Positions 1 to 7,911 of a stretch of 64,000 nucleotides of DNA are shown in pieces. Position 1 is the stretch's first letter. Each line of letters begins with the position of its first letter. Source of the stretch: Dasypus novemcinctus. Taxonomy: Eukaryota > Chordata > Mammalia > Cingulata > Dasypodidae. The position numbers and the translations under genes are program-made. The stretch covers positions 23,447,513-23,511,512 of the forward strand of contig NC_080677.1 of the NCBI RefSeq assembly GCF_030445035.2, given 5' to 3'. The notes beneath the pieces were generated by a model that worked only from the letters and a program-made list of their open reading frames with translations, did not search any database and was not told where the DNA came from.

Positions 1-361
1 TTTTATGAGTGCCTTTAAAAAATTTTTGAAATAATTTCAAACTTACAAGGCAGATGCAACAAAACACAAAACCCACGAAGAGAACTCCAACATACCTGAC
101 CCCTCCCCCAATTTTTTGCCACATTTGTGGTATCAACTCTCTCTCTCTCTCTTTCCCTCTCCATCCATTTATCACTCCATTTGTCTATCCATCTATTTAT
201 TTATCAATTCACTTTCTAAACTTTTAAGTGTAGTTGTATGCATCATGTTTCTTAGATACCTAATACTTTCATGTGTATTTCCTAAGACCAAGGATATTAA
301 CTTATGCAACCACTTAAGTGCAGTTATTCAGTTCAAGAAAGTTAACATTGATATAAAGCTT
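1..361 (-). repeat. L1-like LINE fragment, left flank of the provirus
   Basis: This stretch resembles 13690-13940 in the same order, including the shared run ending in gatataaagctt. The matching sequence continues on the far side of the provirus at 7406, so the provirus landed inside an older LINE copy. A CT-rich microsatellite lies at about 127-160. No gene is seen. The L1 assignment is from general resemblance only. Confidence 0.55.
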
Positions 362-367
362 ATAGTC
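362..367. repeat. Target-site duplication ATAGTC, left copy
   Basis: ATAGTC lies directly before the TG that opens the left LTR, and the same six bases directly follow the CA that closes the right LTR at 7400-7405. A 6-bp duplication is typical of class II (betaretrovirus-like) integrations. Its perfect match shows that the two LTRs belong to one insertion and have not recombined with another locus. Confidence 0.92.
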
Positions 368-409
368 TGCGACGGTTTGCTCGGTCGGTAGAGGTGGGGT
401 CTGGCTGCG

Positions 410-524
410 GATGAGGGGTCCGTCCAGCTTTGGATGAGGGGTCGGTCCCGCTTGGGATGAGGGGTCGGTCCCACTTGGGATGAGGGGTCGGTCCGGCAGC
501 AGACAAGGGGTCGGTCTCACAGGG
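410..524 (-). repeat. 23-bp tandem repeat, five units, in U5
   Basis: Units begin at 410, 433, 456, 479 and 502, each with the core gaggggtcggtcc or a close variant. The right LTR has only three units. On the minus strand the array is in U5, downstream of the predicted start, so it would be transcribed. Confidence 0.9.
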
Positions 525-700
525 GTTGCGCGGTTCGGCTGACGGGGTCGCCCGGCGAAGCCGGCGACGAGGGGGTCGCCCGGAGAAGCAGGCAATGAAC
601 TGGGGACAAGGGAGGCCAGGCCCTTGTCGGGGGCTCTCAGGACTGGAGGGCGCACGGCAGAAGAACTACCGCGGAGACAAGGTAAACATGCAAGTCCAAC

Positions 701-706
701 TTTATT
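701..706 (-). promoter_or_regulatory. AATAAA polyadenylation signal in the 3' LTR
   Basis: The minus strand reads CCCCAATAAAGTTGG. The signal sits only 23 bp after the TATA box, so it lies at or just before the expected start site. This arrangement implies a very short R region, as in MMTV-like viruses. Confidence 0.75.
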
Positions 707-722
707 GGGGGAGAGGCAACAG

Positions 723-729
723 TTTTATA
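723..729 (-). promoter_or_regulatory. TATA box of the LTR promoter
   Basis: The minus strand reads CCTATAAAACTG, a near-ideal TATA box. It is preceded by four CCAAT motifs and followed by a G/C-rich R-U5. The matching box in the right LTR is unchanged. Confidence 0.75.
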
Positions 730-746
730 GGGGCTGGGGAAGGCTG

Positions 747-879
747 ATTGGTCGAAGCCACGCCCTGTTCTGATTGGTTGCCGGAGAAAGGTCAGTGGGC
801 GGTACTGGACAGGGGAGGGGTGGTGATTAGGGATTGGCTGTCGCTGTTGCTGGGGGAAGTGGCAGGGTTTAGTGATTGG
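747..879 (-). promoter_or_regulatory. Four CCAAT boxes in U3
   Basis: ATTGG on the plus strand (CCAAT on the transcribed strand) occurs at 747-751, 773-777, 833-837 and 875-879, all within about 150 bp upstream of the TATA box. CCAAT boxes are classic NF-Y sites. All four are kept in the right LTR at 6911, 6937, 6997 and 7039. Confidence 0.65.
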
Positions 880-1235
880 TGGCTGCTGTTGCTGGGGTAG
901 AGGGCAGACTTGAGTTTTCCGCCCACGCCTGGCTGTTGCTGCTGTCGGGGGGAGGGAAAAGGGCAGACTGGAATTTTCCGCCCTGCGCCTGCGCAGGGAG
1001 AAAGAAGAAGAAGGCATCGTGTGGCGCTATCTGGGAGGAGGGGCGGCCCCGGAAGCATGGCTGCCGAGAAGGGGAGACCCGAGGGCACTCTGCGCCCATG
1101 CCGAGCTCCCTTCAGGGGTGGCGGTGGGCCCGACCAACCACCCTATTACGGGGGCAGCAGTTTGGAATAGGCCTACCGCGGCCGCCGCCCCCCGCCAGGT
1201 CAGCAAACCACACTTCAGCCTGAGGGGCAACCGCA

Positions 1236-1250
1236 TTTCCCCCTTCTTTT
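1236..1250 (-). other. Polypurine tract of the provirus
   Basis: On the minus strand AAAAGAAGGGGGAAA lies directly before the TG of the 3' LTR. This is the RNase H-resistant primer for plus-strand DNA synthesis. Its exact abutment confirms the LTR boundary. Confidence 0.88.
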
Positions 1251-1253
1251 CAA

Positions 1254-1990
1254 ATAAGGGCCAGGATGGCAGCAGTAGCAAGTAGCCGAGGCCCAAGAGG
1301 CAGCAAGCAATGAGGGAAGCGGGGCTGAAGAGGAGGTGGGTATGACGGGGATACAAATGTACAATTTTGGGGGTGGTATCTTGCCGTTGCAAACAAGGGT
1401 GGCCAATGTCCAATTCTCGTTGATCTCAGTGGCTATAAGGTTCATCTGCTGTTAAAAGTCCAGAGTGGCAGCATGCTACAGGTAGTTGATCTCTCCTTGG
1501 CGGCGAAGAGCAGCAGAGGCAGACTGTGTGATGGTCTGGAGGATCACAGCTGTGAGGACAAGTCGCGTCAGGGCACCAGCGGCGGTGGTGGCGGCAGCGT
1601 CGGGAGTGGTGGAGATGTAGGCGAGGACAACAAGAAGGCCAAAGTCTCCACAGGCGCGAGAGAGGCCGATGTTAACGGGGTGGGCCGACATGGGGCGGCC
1701 CAATCTGCAACACAATGGGGGTTCAAGCAAAAAAAGGAGGGGGGCGGGGGACGAGAAATGACGCTTTGGATGGCTGAGAAGAGGAGTGAGGTCGAGACAG
1801 GAGGAAGCTCCGCAGAAGTATGGGGAGGCAAGAGTAGAAACGTTATTGGATGCTAGAAAGCAGGCCGTGGGCCGGGGAAAGCGGGTTGCGGGCCGTTTAG
1901 CGGGGCTGGAGCTGCTTGAGAGCGATGGCAGCATGGGGGGCCACGGTTACAGAAGACTTGGGGCACCTGCGGGAAGAGTGAGCAGGAAGA
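1254..1990 (-). pseudogene. Degraded 3' proviral region, possibly env transmembrane remnant
   Basis: Between the pol frame and the polypurine tract there is no intact envelope gene. A minus-strand open stretch at 1476-1934 contains a segment rich in Ala, Thr, Leu and Val followed by a heptad-like Gln/Ser/Ala run, reminiscent of the fusion peptide and first helix of a retroviral TM subunit. Another frame near 1300-1350 holds a leucine-rich hydrophobic run that could be a membrane anchor. I see no SU domain, furin site or CX6C motif. Most of env and integrase appear to be deleted, with a junction near 1990-2025. The env reading is weak; the region could also be unrelated non-coding proviral sequence. 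Confidence 0.3.
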
Positions 1991-3939
1991 GGTTGGGCAG
2001 GAGGAGGCCGAGAAGATGAAGTGGGAGGGGTGTCCTCAGCAGTGGCGAGTCGCTGATAGCTGACCTGTACGTATGTGCTAAAAATTGCATTAGCCTGATT
2101 GATAGCATCTCCGACCGTATCAAGCGCAAGGGCGGAGACCGTCTGATCCGCGGTGTCGTTGCCTGCCGCTAGGGGGCCAGGCAACCCGGAGTGGCTCCGG
2201 ATATGAGCAATATACCAGGGTGCCATGCGTTTTTCAAGAAGGGTCTTAAGGGCATCCAGTGCCTCATCAATAGGAGAGGAGGTCGGGAAGAATGTAGCTA
2301 ATGCCAAGACCCTGCAGACTTGCAGAGAATAGAGGCTATCTGTAAAGATGTTAACAGGTTCACAGGGGAAGGCGCGAAGCGCTTCTACAATAGCCAAAAG
2401 CTCTCCCGTCTGGACGGAGTGTAGGTTAAGATGTGTAAAGACTTTCGGCTCTGCAACTCCGTCCAGGTACTTGACCATGGAGTACTTAGTTCTAGACGCA
2501 TCCGTGAAAATAGTGATGGACCTTGGAAAGGGGGAGGAAGACGGGAAGGGGAAAAAAGGACTTCGGAAGGGGAGTTGGGACACGCCTTGGAGTAGGCGGT
2601 GACTAGGGAAATGGCAATCGAAATAGCCTGAAAATCCCTCACACAGTACTTGCATTTGCTCATTATCCCTAATGAGGGAGGTGGTTTCTTTCGCATTAAG
2701 CGGCCAAACAATTACAGCAGGCTGAGTTTCAAACGTATGGACGGACAGCTGCACTAAATCGGCTGCGAGAGCGATCCATAGTCTTACTGCGGGGCAGATC
2801 TTTTGCATCTTGCTTTTAGAAGGATGGAGCCAGAGGAGGGGCCCGTCCTGCCAAAGAACTCCGGTGGGCGTTCCCTTGGTGGGGAGGACCAACGCCTGGA
2901 GAGGCCGCTGGGGATCGAACCGCTGGAGGCAGCAGTTATTAAGGGCCTTATCTACAGCGGCAATGGCGGCTCGAGCTTCGGGTGTGATGGCTATCTTTGT
3001 GGACACGGCAGAGGGGGGTTTATGGCTGGTTTGTAAGAGAGCAAATAATGGCTGGAGCTGTGCCGTGGTAACCGGCAGAGCGGGACGGACCCAATTGATA
3101 TTCCCACAGAGCTGCTGGAGCTCTGTGAGGGTGACTCGGTCTGGCACATTTAGTCGCACAGCCATTGGGGTTACATGCTGGGAGATATGGAACCCCAGGA
3201 AGGTTAAGGGGGGTTCAAATTTGACCTTGTCATTCTGGATTGTTAAGCCAATGGCGGATAGATTATGCCGAAGTTGAGAGAGGACATACTGCAGCTTCTC
3301 ATGGGTCTCACATGCGACTAGGACATCATCCATATAGTGGATGAGGTAGCCCAGATCTCGCAAGGGGGCGACTGCCGCGTTCACATACAGCTGGCAGATG
3401 GCCGGGCTATTGCGCATGCCTTGTGGAAGGACTTTCCACTGATACCTATCGGCTGCTCCTTGGTGGTTGGGGACAGGAACGGTAAAGGCAAAGCACGGGC
3501 GGTCCTTTTGGTGAAGCGGAATGGAAAAAAAGCAGTCCTTAATATCTAGAGTGGCCACAAAAAAGTGTTTAGGAATGGCCACTGGGTGAGGGAGTCCCGG
3601 TTGGGGAGTTCCCATGGGGAGGATATGCTTATTAATCTCCCTCAAATCATGTAGGAGGCGGTATTTGCCAGTGGCCTTCTTTTTAATGATAAAAACGGGC
3701 GAATTGTAGGGACTTGTGGACGGTTCTATATGTCCAGCTTCAAGCTGCTCTCGAACCAACTCACGAAGAGCTTGGAGTTTGTGGGATGGCAAGGGCCACT
3801 GCTCCACCCAAATAGGCTCCTCTGTATCCCACCGCAGAGGAGTGGGTGTGGGAGGTGTTAATTGAGCAGTGGCGCAAACTATTGGGGGGGCTGAGTGGTT
3901 AACTGAACACCGCACTCCTCCAGGACATCTCGCCCCCAA
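1897..3939 (-). CDS. pol: Pol: open reverse transcriptase-RNase H frame, integrase truncated
   Basis: An uninterrupted 680-codon frame encodes RNA-dependent DNA polymerase and RNase H, which would copy viral RNA into DNA. Counting from the first Met of the frame, the RT segment has the first catalytic Asp at residue 132 (LDIKD), LPQGMRNSP at 171-179 and the YMDD box at 202-205. RNase H shows the four acidic residues at Asp480 (FTDAS), Glu513 (TGELL), Asp534 (FTDSLY) and Asp598 (GNDTAD). The true start is not this Met: pol overlaps the end of pro in the -1 frame, so it would be made by frameshifting near 3884. After about residue 612 the sequence looks like the beginning of integrase, then loses resemblance near residue 640, so the DDE core is missing. 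All RT and RNase H catalytic residues survive, which is notable for an endogenous copy. Confidence 0.9.
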   Translation of the reverse strand: MGARCPGGVRCSVNHSAPPIVCATAQLTPPTPTPLRWDTEEPIWVEQWPLPSHKLQALRELVREQLEAGHIEPSTSPYNSPVFIIKKKATGKYRLLHDLREINKHILPMGTPQPGLPHPVAIPKHFFVATLDIKDCFFSIPLHQKDRPCFAFTVPVPNHQGAADRYQWKVLPQGMRNSPAICQLYVNAAVAPLRDLGYLIHYMDDVLVACETHEKLQYVLSQLRHNLSAIGLTIQNDKVKFEPPLTFLGFHISQHVTPMAVRLNVPDRVTLTELQQLCGNINWVRPALPVTTAQLQPLFALLQTSHKPPSAVSTKIAITPEARAAIAAVDKALNNCCLQRFDPQRPLQALVLPTKGTPTGVLWQDGPLLWLHPSKSKMQKICPAVRLWIALAADLVQLSVHTFETQPAVIVWPLNAKETTSLIRDNEQMQVLCEGFSGYFDCHFPSHRLLQGVSQLPFRSPFFPFPSSSPFPRSITIFTDASRTKYSMVKYLDGVAEPKVFTHLNLHSVQTGELLAIVEALRAFPCEPVNIFTDSLYSLQVCRVLALATFFPTSSPIDEALDALKTLLEKRMAPWYIAHIRSHSGLPGPLAAGNDTADQTVSALALDTVGDAINQANAIFSTYVQVSYQRLATAEDTPPTSSSRPPPAQPLPAHSSRRCPKSSVTVAPHAAIALKQLQPR

Positions 3940-4276
3940 AGTATAGTATCAAGGGTGCTAAGGAAGAGGGGCCGGAATGTGCCCACACATCCCTCACCAT
4001 CCTCCCAGGCAATAGGGTGACTGGCGCGAAGGGAGGTAGAGGAGCCAGTGGCCCCTTGGACGGAAGGGCCTTCTTGAACAGACCACTGGGCGGCGAAATG
4101 AGCAGGGAAACAAGAGACCTCTGCACCTGAGTCGAGGGTCCCAGAATACCAGCGGTGGTGAATCTTAAACCTCATGGTAGGCCTGGTGGACGTGATGGGG
4201 ACTGTCCACATCAGGGCTTTGGAAGGTTGGGACGGGGAGCCTCTTTGGGGTGGGGCTGAGGCCTGCCCCTCCTTCA
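3879..4276 (-). CDS. pro: Pro: retroviral aspartic protease
   Basis: This frame follows gag in the -1 register and ends at TAG 3879-3881. The protease active-site motif is visible as LDSGAEVSCFP near 4130-4100, and the C-terminal conserved segment as LWGRDVLEECG near 3925. Such enzymes act as dimers to process Gag and Pol polyproteins. Only about 45 codons separate the frameshift site from the protease, too few for the dUTPase that often opens betaretroviral pro. No G-patch follows. The frame is open throughout. Confidence 0.85.
3884..3890 (-). promoter_or_regulatory. Candidate pro-pol frameshift site (C7 run)
   Basis: A run of seven C on the minus strand lies just before the pro stop, where pro and pol overlap in the -1 register. 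It is not a classical X-XXY-YYZ heptamer in the zero frame, so either slippage on this run is non-canonical or a base has changed. The register relationship is certain; the mechanism is inferred. Confidence 0.4.
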
Positions 4277-4283
4277 GTTTAAA
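4239..4283 (-). promoter_or_regulatory. gag-pro -1 ribosomal frameshift signal
   Basis: On the minus strand the heptamer TTTAAAC (4283-4277) is read T-TTA-AAC and is followed at once by the gag stop TGA (4276-4274). After a 7-nt spacer, GGGGC (4269-4265) can pair with GCCCC (4256-4252) around an 8-nt loop. The loop segment GCCTC (4262-4258) can pair with GAGGC (4243-4239), giving a possible H-type pseudoknot with an 8-nt second loop. Slippage leads exactly into the protease frame. Confidence 0.82.
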
Positions 4284-6094
4284 GATGGCTGCTGCCGCTG
4301 CAGGGGAGGCTGCATACGGCAGTCGTGAGCCCAATGGTACCCCTGGCCGCAGTGGGGGCAGGGGGTAGAAGGGCCCTGTCGGGGCAGTGGGGGGAGGAGG
4401 AACAGGAGGGCCCGGCGGTGCAGAGACTGCCAGGCATTCACGGGCGAAATGTCCTGGCTCGCCACATTTGAAACAAGAGGAGTTAAGTGCCATGGCTGTC
4501 GTGACAGCCTTGGTGAAAGAAGCAGCCTGTTGGTCAAGGCCGTTACAGGCAATTACCCAATCGTCTATCAACTTTTCTCTCACGGAAGCGATCGCCTGTC
4601 GACAAATGGGGCTGGCCCCTTCAAGGATAATTTCACGGGCGAGGGCGCGCCGAGCCTGTTCATCATGGACCCTGCGCTCACACGCCCGGAGGACTCTGGA
4701 AACATTGGTAGAAAAGTCCTCATCCTTGGTCTGTGTGAGCTTAGTGAACTTGTCAGCACTACTGGCAGTGCAGGCGGGAAAGGCCCGTAGGGCTACCTCG
4801 CGAATCTGAAGCCAGAAGCCAGCCGGAGCACGGTAGTAGGCCACAGCCTGGCTAAACTGACCAGTGCCGGTGAAGGCTTCTGGTGGGTGATTAACACCCA
4901 TTGCGACGTTGGGCGCAACCTGCTTTTCAGCCTTGGCATGAAAATGGGCGCGCCAATTTATAAACTGGCCAGGCGTGAGGATGGCACGGGCCAGTTGGAG
5001 CCAATCGAGGGGGATGCACAGAAGGGTGGACATCTCCTCTAACAAATGCTGAGCATAAGGGCTGCCTAACCTGTCCTCCTTAACGGCCTTGCGGAGCTGT
5101 TTAACACTTTCCGCATCATGTGGGTACCACGGAAAGGGACGCTGAGGGGTGGGAGTTACGTTAAGGGGAAAGCAGGTGGTAGGCGGCGGCAGGGATGTAG
5201 GCGGAGGTGCCCCGGCAGGGGAGGAATACGGGTCCAAGAATAGGCTAGAGGGGGCTGTGCGTGCGGCAGCTTGCCACGGATCGGATGGAGGGGGCTGCCA
5301 GGGGGAGGCGGAGCCGGGGGGGGGGCTGCTGGCGCGGAGGACGCGAGAGGAGCCATTGCCCATGTGGTGTTACAAAACGGCTGTGGGCCGCCCTGCGTGG
5401 AGGGGTAAAATGACGGGGAGGGAGCTTCCGGCCCACTCAGGCAGGAAGTCGCCGGGGGGAGGGAGGGGTAAAGGGACCTCCCCTTTTCGAGCGAGGAAGA
5501 AGGCGGAGGTCCGCCATCTTGAGAATGCTTCCCCTTTTCAGATGGCGAAAAAGGTGGAAGCCCGCCATCTTGGGAGTGCTTCCCCTTTTCGAGCGAGGAA
5601 GAAGGCGGAAGTTCTCCATCTTCACCGGCGCTCGGCACTGCAAGATTACACTGTTTAGGGGGACAATCTTCAAGCGCGTTATTAAGGTGCTTGACAAGCG
5701 ACTCAGAGTCCGAGTCGGAGCCGGCATCAGGATCCCGATCAGGATCCCTGTTAAGGTCGCCGTCCTGACAATCACGGCAGCAGTGGTGGTGCGGCCGGGG
5801 GGAGTTGATGGTAGGGGCACCTTGAAGGCAGGAGCGGATGGTAAAAAGCGCCAGTAATAAGCCAGGAGGGAATCTTTTACCTTCCTGCTCCACAGCAGAA
5901 GTGACCCTATCAATAAGGCGAGTGTAGGTATCCGGGTCCCAGAGCTGACACGTGGTAAGCCACGGATTAAAGGGGAGAAGAAGGTCCCAATATACTTGGA
6001 GCTGTTTCAAAGAGATCTTACACCGGTGAGTGTCTAGTAGACCGGCGAGGGCCCAAACTTGCGGGGCTTGCTTAGCAGAAAGGATGTTACCCAT
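4274..6094 (-). pseudogene. gag: Gag polyprotein, frame changed at two homopolymers
   Basis: Gag builds the virus core. The start at 6094 gives MGNILSAKQ, with an N-terminal Gly for myristoylation, followed by a matrix-like domain, an acidic Asp/Ser stretch and a proline-rich linker. Capsid sequence follows (LTPGQFINWRAHF and a major-homology-like segment). Nucleocapsid has two CCHC knuckles: CFKCGEPGHFAREC at 4475-4434 and CPHCGQGYHWAHDC at 4360-4319. Matrix and knuckle 2 are in one frame, while capsid and knuckle 1 are in the next. The changes fall around a 10-base run at 5316-5325 and a 6-base run at 4389-4394. They cancel each other, so the stop and frameshift site are in the original frame. 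I see no other stop, so the gene is nearly intact. Confidence 0.85.
5480..5632 (-). repeat. Three 51-bp tandem repeats inside gag
   Basis: Units start at 5480, 5531 and 5582 with ccccttttc and are exactly 51 bp apart, so each adds 17 codons without changing frame. The peptide unit is Ser/Pro-rich with a Glu-Lys-Gly-Lys motif and an acidic-Gly-Gly turn. It lies between matrix and capsid, where Gag proteins are variable. Confidence 0.85.
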
Positions 6095-6557
6095 TGCTAA
6101 TGGCCTTTTGGAGACGATAAGAAAAGGGGCCCTTACCTTGAGAGCGCGGCGATGGGAGCTGAGGTGCGTGGTGAGACGAGGGGTCGGAGCCGATGGGACT
6201 CCGACGGTGGTCGCGGGCCAAAGGAAGGCCCCGACAAGGGGAAGGCGGAACGACGAGCAGTGGAGCAAGGCAAAGGGGAGCAAGCGCGGAGGGGAGGAGG
6301 CAGAGGTGAAGGCAGGGGTGGAGGTGCTCAGGCACGCGCTCCTGAGAGTTTTATTGGCGCCTCTTAATCATAGCGGGTCGGTATAAGCCCCCGACATGGA
6401 AGGAGAAAGCCATCCAGCGATTCTCCCAGACCGCCGTGGATCATATGAGGTAGCCAAGGCTCAGGTAGCAGCAATGTTGCACGAGAGAAGCCCCACGGTG
6501 AGAAGAGAGGAGGGGGGGCCTCCAGGTAATGGAGTGAGGCTGTAGTGGGGTTGCACT
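6095..6557 (-). other. Proviral 5' leader
   Basis: The 460-nt segment between primer site and gag start is where packaging and dimerisation signals and the major splice donor of a retrovirus normally lie. I did not identify a specific packaging hairpin or donor. Open frames here on either strand look like chance products of G/C-rich sequence. Confidence 0.6.
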
Positions 6558-6575
6558 GCCCCACGTTGGGCGCCA
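6558..6575 (-). other. Primer-binding site, tRNA-Lys1,2 type
   Basis: The minus strand reads TGGCGCCCAACGTGGGGC, two bases after the 5' LTR. All 18 bases agree with the primer site I know for tRNA-Lys1,2, used by Mason-Pfizer-type betaretroviruses. It primes minus-strand DNA synthesis. Confidence 0.92.
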
Positions 6576-6577
6576 GC

Positions 6578-7399
6578 TGCGACGGTTTGCTCGGTCGGTA
6601 GAGGTGGGGTCTGGCTGCGGACAAGGGGTCGGTCCAGCTTTGGACGAGGGGTCGGTCCCGCTTGGGACGAGGGGTCGGTCTCACAGGGGTTGCGCGGTTC
6701 GGCTGACGGGGTCGCCCGGCGAAGCCGGCGACGAGGGGGTCGCCCGGAGAAGCAGGCGACGAACTGGGGACAAGGGAGGCCAGGCCCTTGTCGGGGGCTC
6801 TCAGGACTGGAGGGCGCACGGCAGAAGAACTACCGTGTAGACAAGGTAAACACGCAAGTCCAACTTTATTGGGGGAGAGGCAACAGTTTTATAGGGGCTG
6901 GGGAAGGCTGATTGGTCGAAGCCACGCCCTGTTCTGATTGGTTGCCGGAGAAAGGTCAGTGGGAGGTACTGGATGGGGGAGGGGTGGTGGTTAGGGATTG
7001 GCTGTTGCTGTTGCTGGGGGAAGTGGCAGAGTTTAGTGATTGGTGGCTGCTGTTGCTGGGGTAGAGGGCAGACTTGAGTTTTCCGCCCACACCTGGCTGT
7101 TGCTGCTGTCGGGGGGAGGGAAAAGGGCAGACTGGAATTTTCTGCCCTGCGCCTGCGCAGGGAGAAAGAAGAAGAAGGCATCGTGTGGCGCTATCTGGGA
7201 GGAGGGGCGGCCACGGAAGCATGGCTGCCGAGAAGGGGAGACCCGAGGGCACTCTGCGCCCATGCCGAGCTCCCTTCAGGGGTGGCGGTGGGCCCGACCA
7301 ACCACCCTATTACGGGGGCAGCGGTTTGGAATAGGCCTACCACAGCTGCCGCCCCCCGCCAGGTCAGCAAACCACACTTCAGCCCGAGGGGCGACCGCA
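6578..7399 (-). mobile_element. 5' LTR of the class II provirus
   Basis: This 822-bp LTR is the partner of 368-1235. It has only three 23-bp units (starts 6620, 6643, 6666). TATA, AATAAA (6870-6865) and four CCAAT boxes are intact. It keeps CG at several sites where the other LTR has TG or CA. As the 5' LTR it would drive proviral transcription leftward. Confidence 0.93.
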
Positions 7400-7405
7400 A
7401 TAGTC
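7400..7405. repeat. Target-site duplication ATAGTC, right copy
   Basis: Perfect match to 362-367, directly adjoining the CA end of the 5' LTR. Confidence 0.92.
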
Positions 7406-7880
7406 TATATTCCAAGTTTTTCATATATTTGAATAATGTTCTTCTGTGCCTTTTCTTCTCCTTTGTTTTTGCCCAGGATCATGTATGGTATTTAATTATC
7501 ATTGTCTTGGCGGTGGACTTGGCCCAGTGGTTAGTGCGTCCGTCTATCACATGGGAGGTCCATGGTGCAAACCCCGGGCCTCCTTGGCCCATGTGGAGCT
7601 GGCCCATGCACAGTGCTGATACGCACAAGGAGTGCTTTGCCACAGCAGGGGTGTCCCCCACATAGGGGAGCCCCATGAGCAAGGAATGCGCCCGTAAGGA
7701 GAGCCGTCCAGTACAAAAGAAAGTGCAGCCTGCCCAGGAATGGTGCCACACACACAGAGAGCTGACACAAGATAACGCAACAAAAAGAAACACAGATTCC
7801 CGTGCCGCTGACAACAGAAGTGGACAAAAGAAGATGCAGCAAATAGATACAGAGAACAGACAACCGCGGTGGAGGGAGGG

Positions 7881-7911
<31 letters not shown>

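Larger units (their letters stand above)
368..1235 (-). mobile_element. 3' LTR of the class II provirus
   Basis: This 868-bp LTR runs from TGCGAC to ACCGCA on the plus strand. It is 46 bp longer than its partner because it carries five rather than three copies of a 23-bp unit. Read on the minus strand, U3 occupies about 1235-700 and R-U5 about 700-368. Four CCAAT boxes, a TATA box and AATAAA are present. Several TG/CA changes where the right LTR keeps CG suggest CpG decay. Confidence 0.93.
368..7399 (-). mobile_element. Class II (betaretrovirus-like) endogenous provirus
   Basis: This is a 7.03-kb provirus read on the minus strand: 5' LTR (6578-7399), primer site, leader, gag, pro, pol (RT-RNase H), a degraded region probably from env, polypurine tract and 3' LTR (368-1235). 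Both LTRs start TG and end CA, and a 6-bp duplication flanks the element. The Lys-type primer site, 6-bp duplication, successive -1 frames for gag, pro and pol, two zinc knuckles in Gag and a short transcribed repeat all fit a betaretrovirus-like group. By eye the LTRs differ at about 20 positions outside a tandem repeat over roughly 750 bp (2.5-3 %), so the insertion is fairly young. No dUTPase is visible, most of integrase and env SU are missing, and gag changes frame, so the copy is defective. Confidence 0.93.

Noticed and set aside
127..160. CRISPR-like or other spaced repeat array
   Set aside because: The sequence is a simple CT microsatellite without spacers, and the DNA is mammalian.
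316..1413. Several open frames on both strands inside the left LTR, repeated in the right LTR
   Set aside because: They are products of G/C-rich LTR sequence. They overlap promoter and poly(A) signals and occur in both LTRs with no protein resemblance.
2810..3549. Plus-strand open frames opposite pol
   Set aside because: They are antisense shadows of a clear RT-RNase H frame on the minus strand.
5316..5325. Programmed frameshift at the C10 run in gag
   Set aside because: No slippery heptamer or downstream structure is evident, and gag of known relatives has no such internal shift. A length change in the run is simpler.
7508..7600. Possible genuine tRNA genes at SINE heads
   Set aside because: A and B boxes are present, but the heads are fused to SINE bodies with A-rich tails and target duplications, and do not fold as complete tRNAs by inspection.
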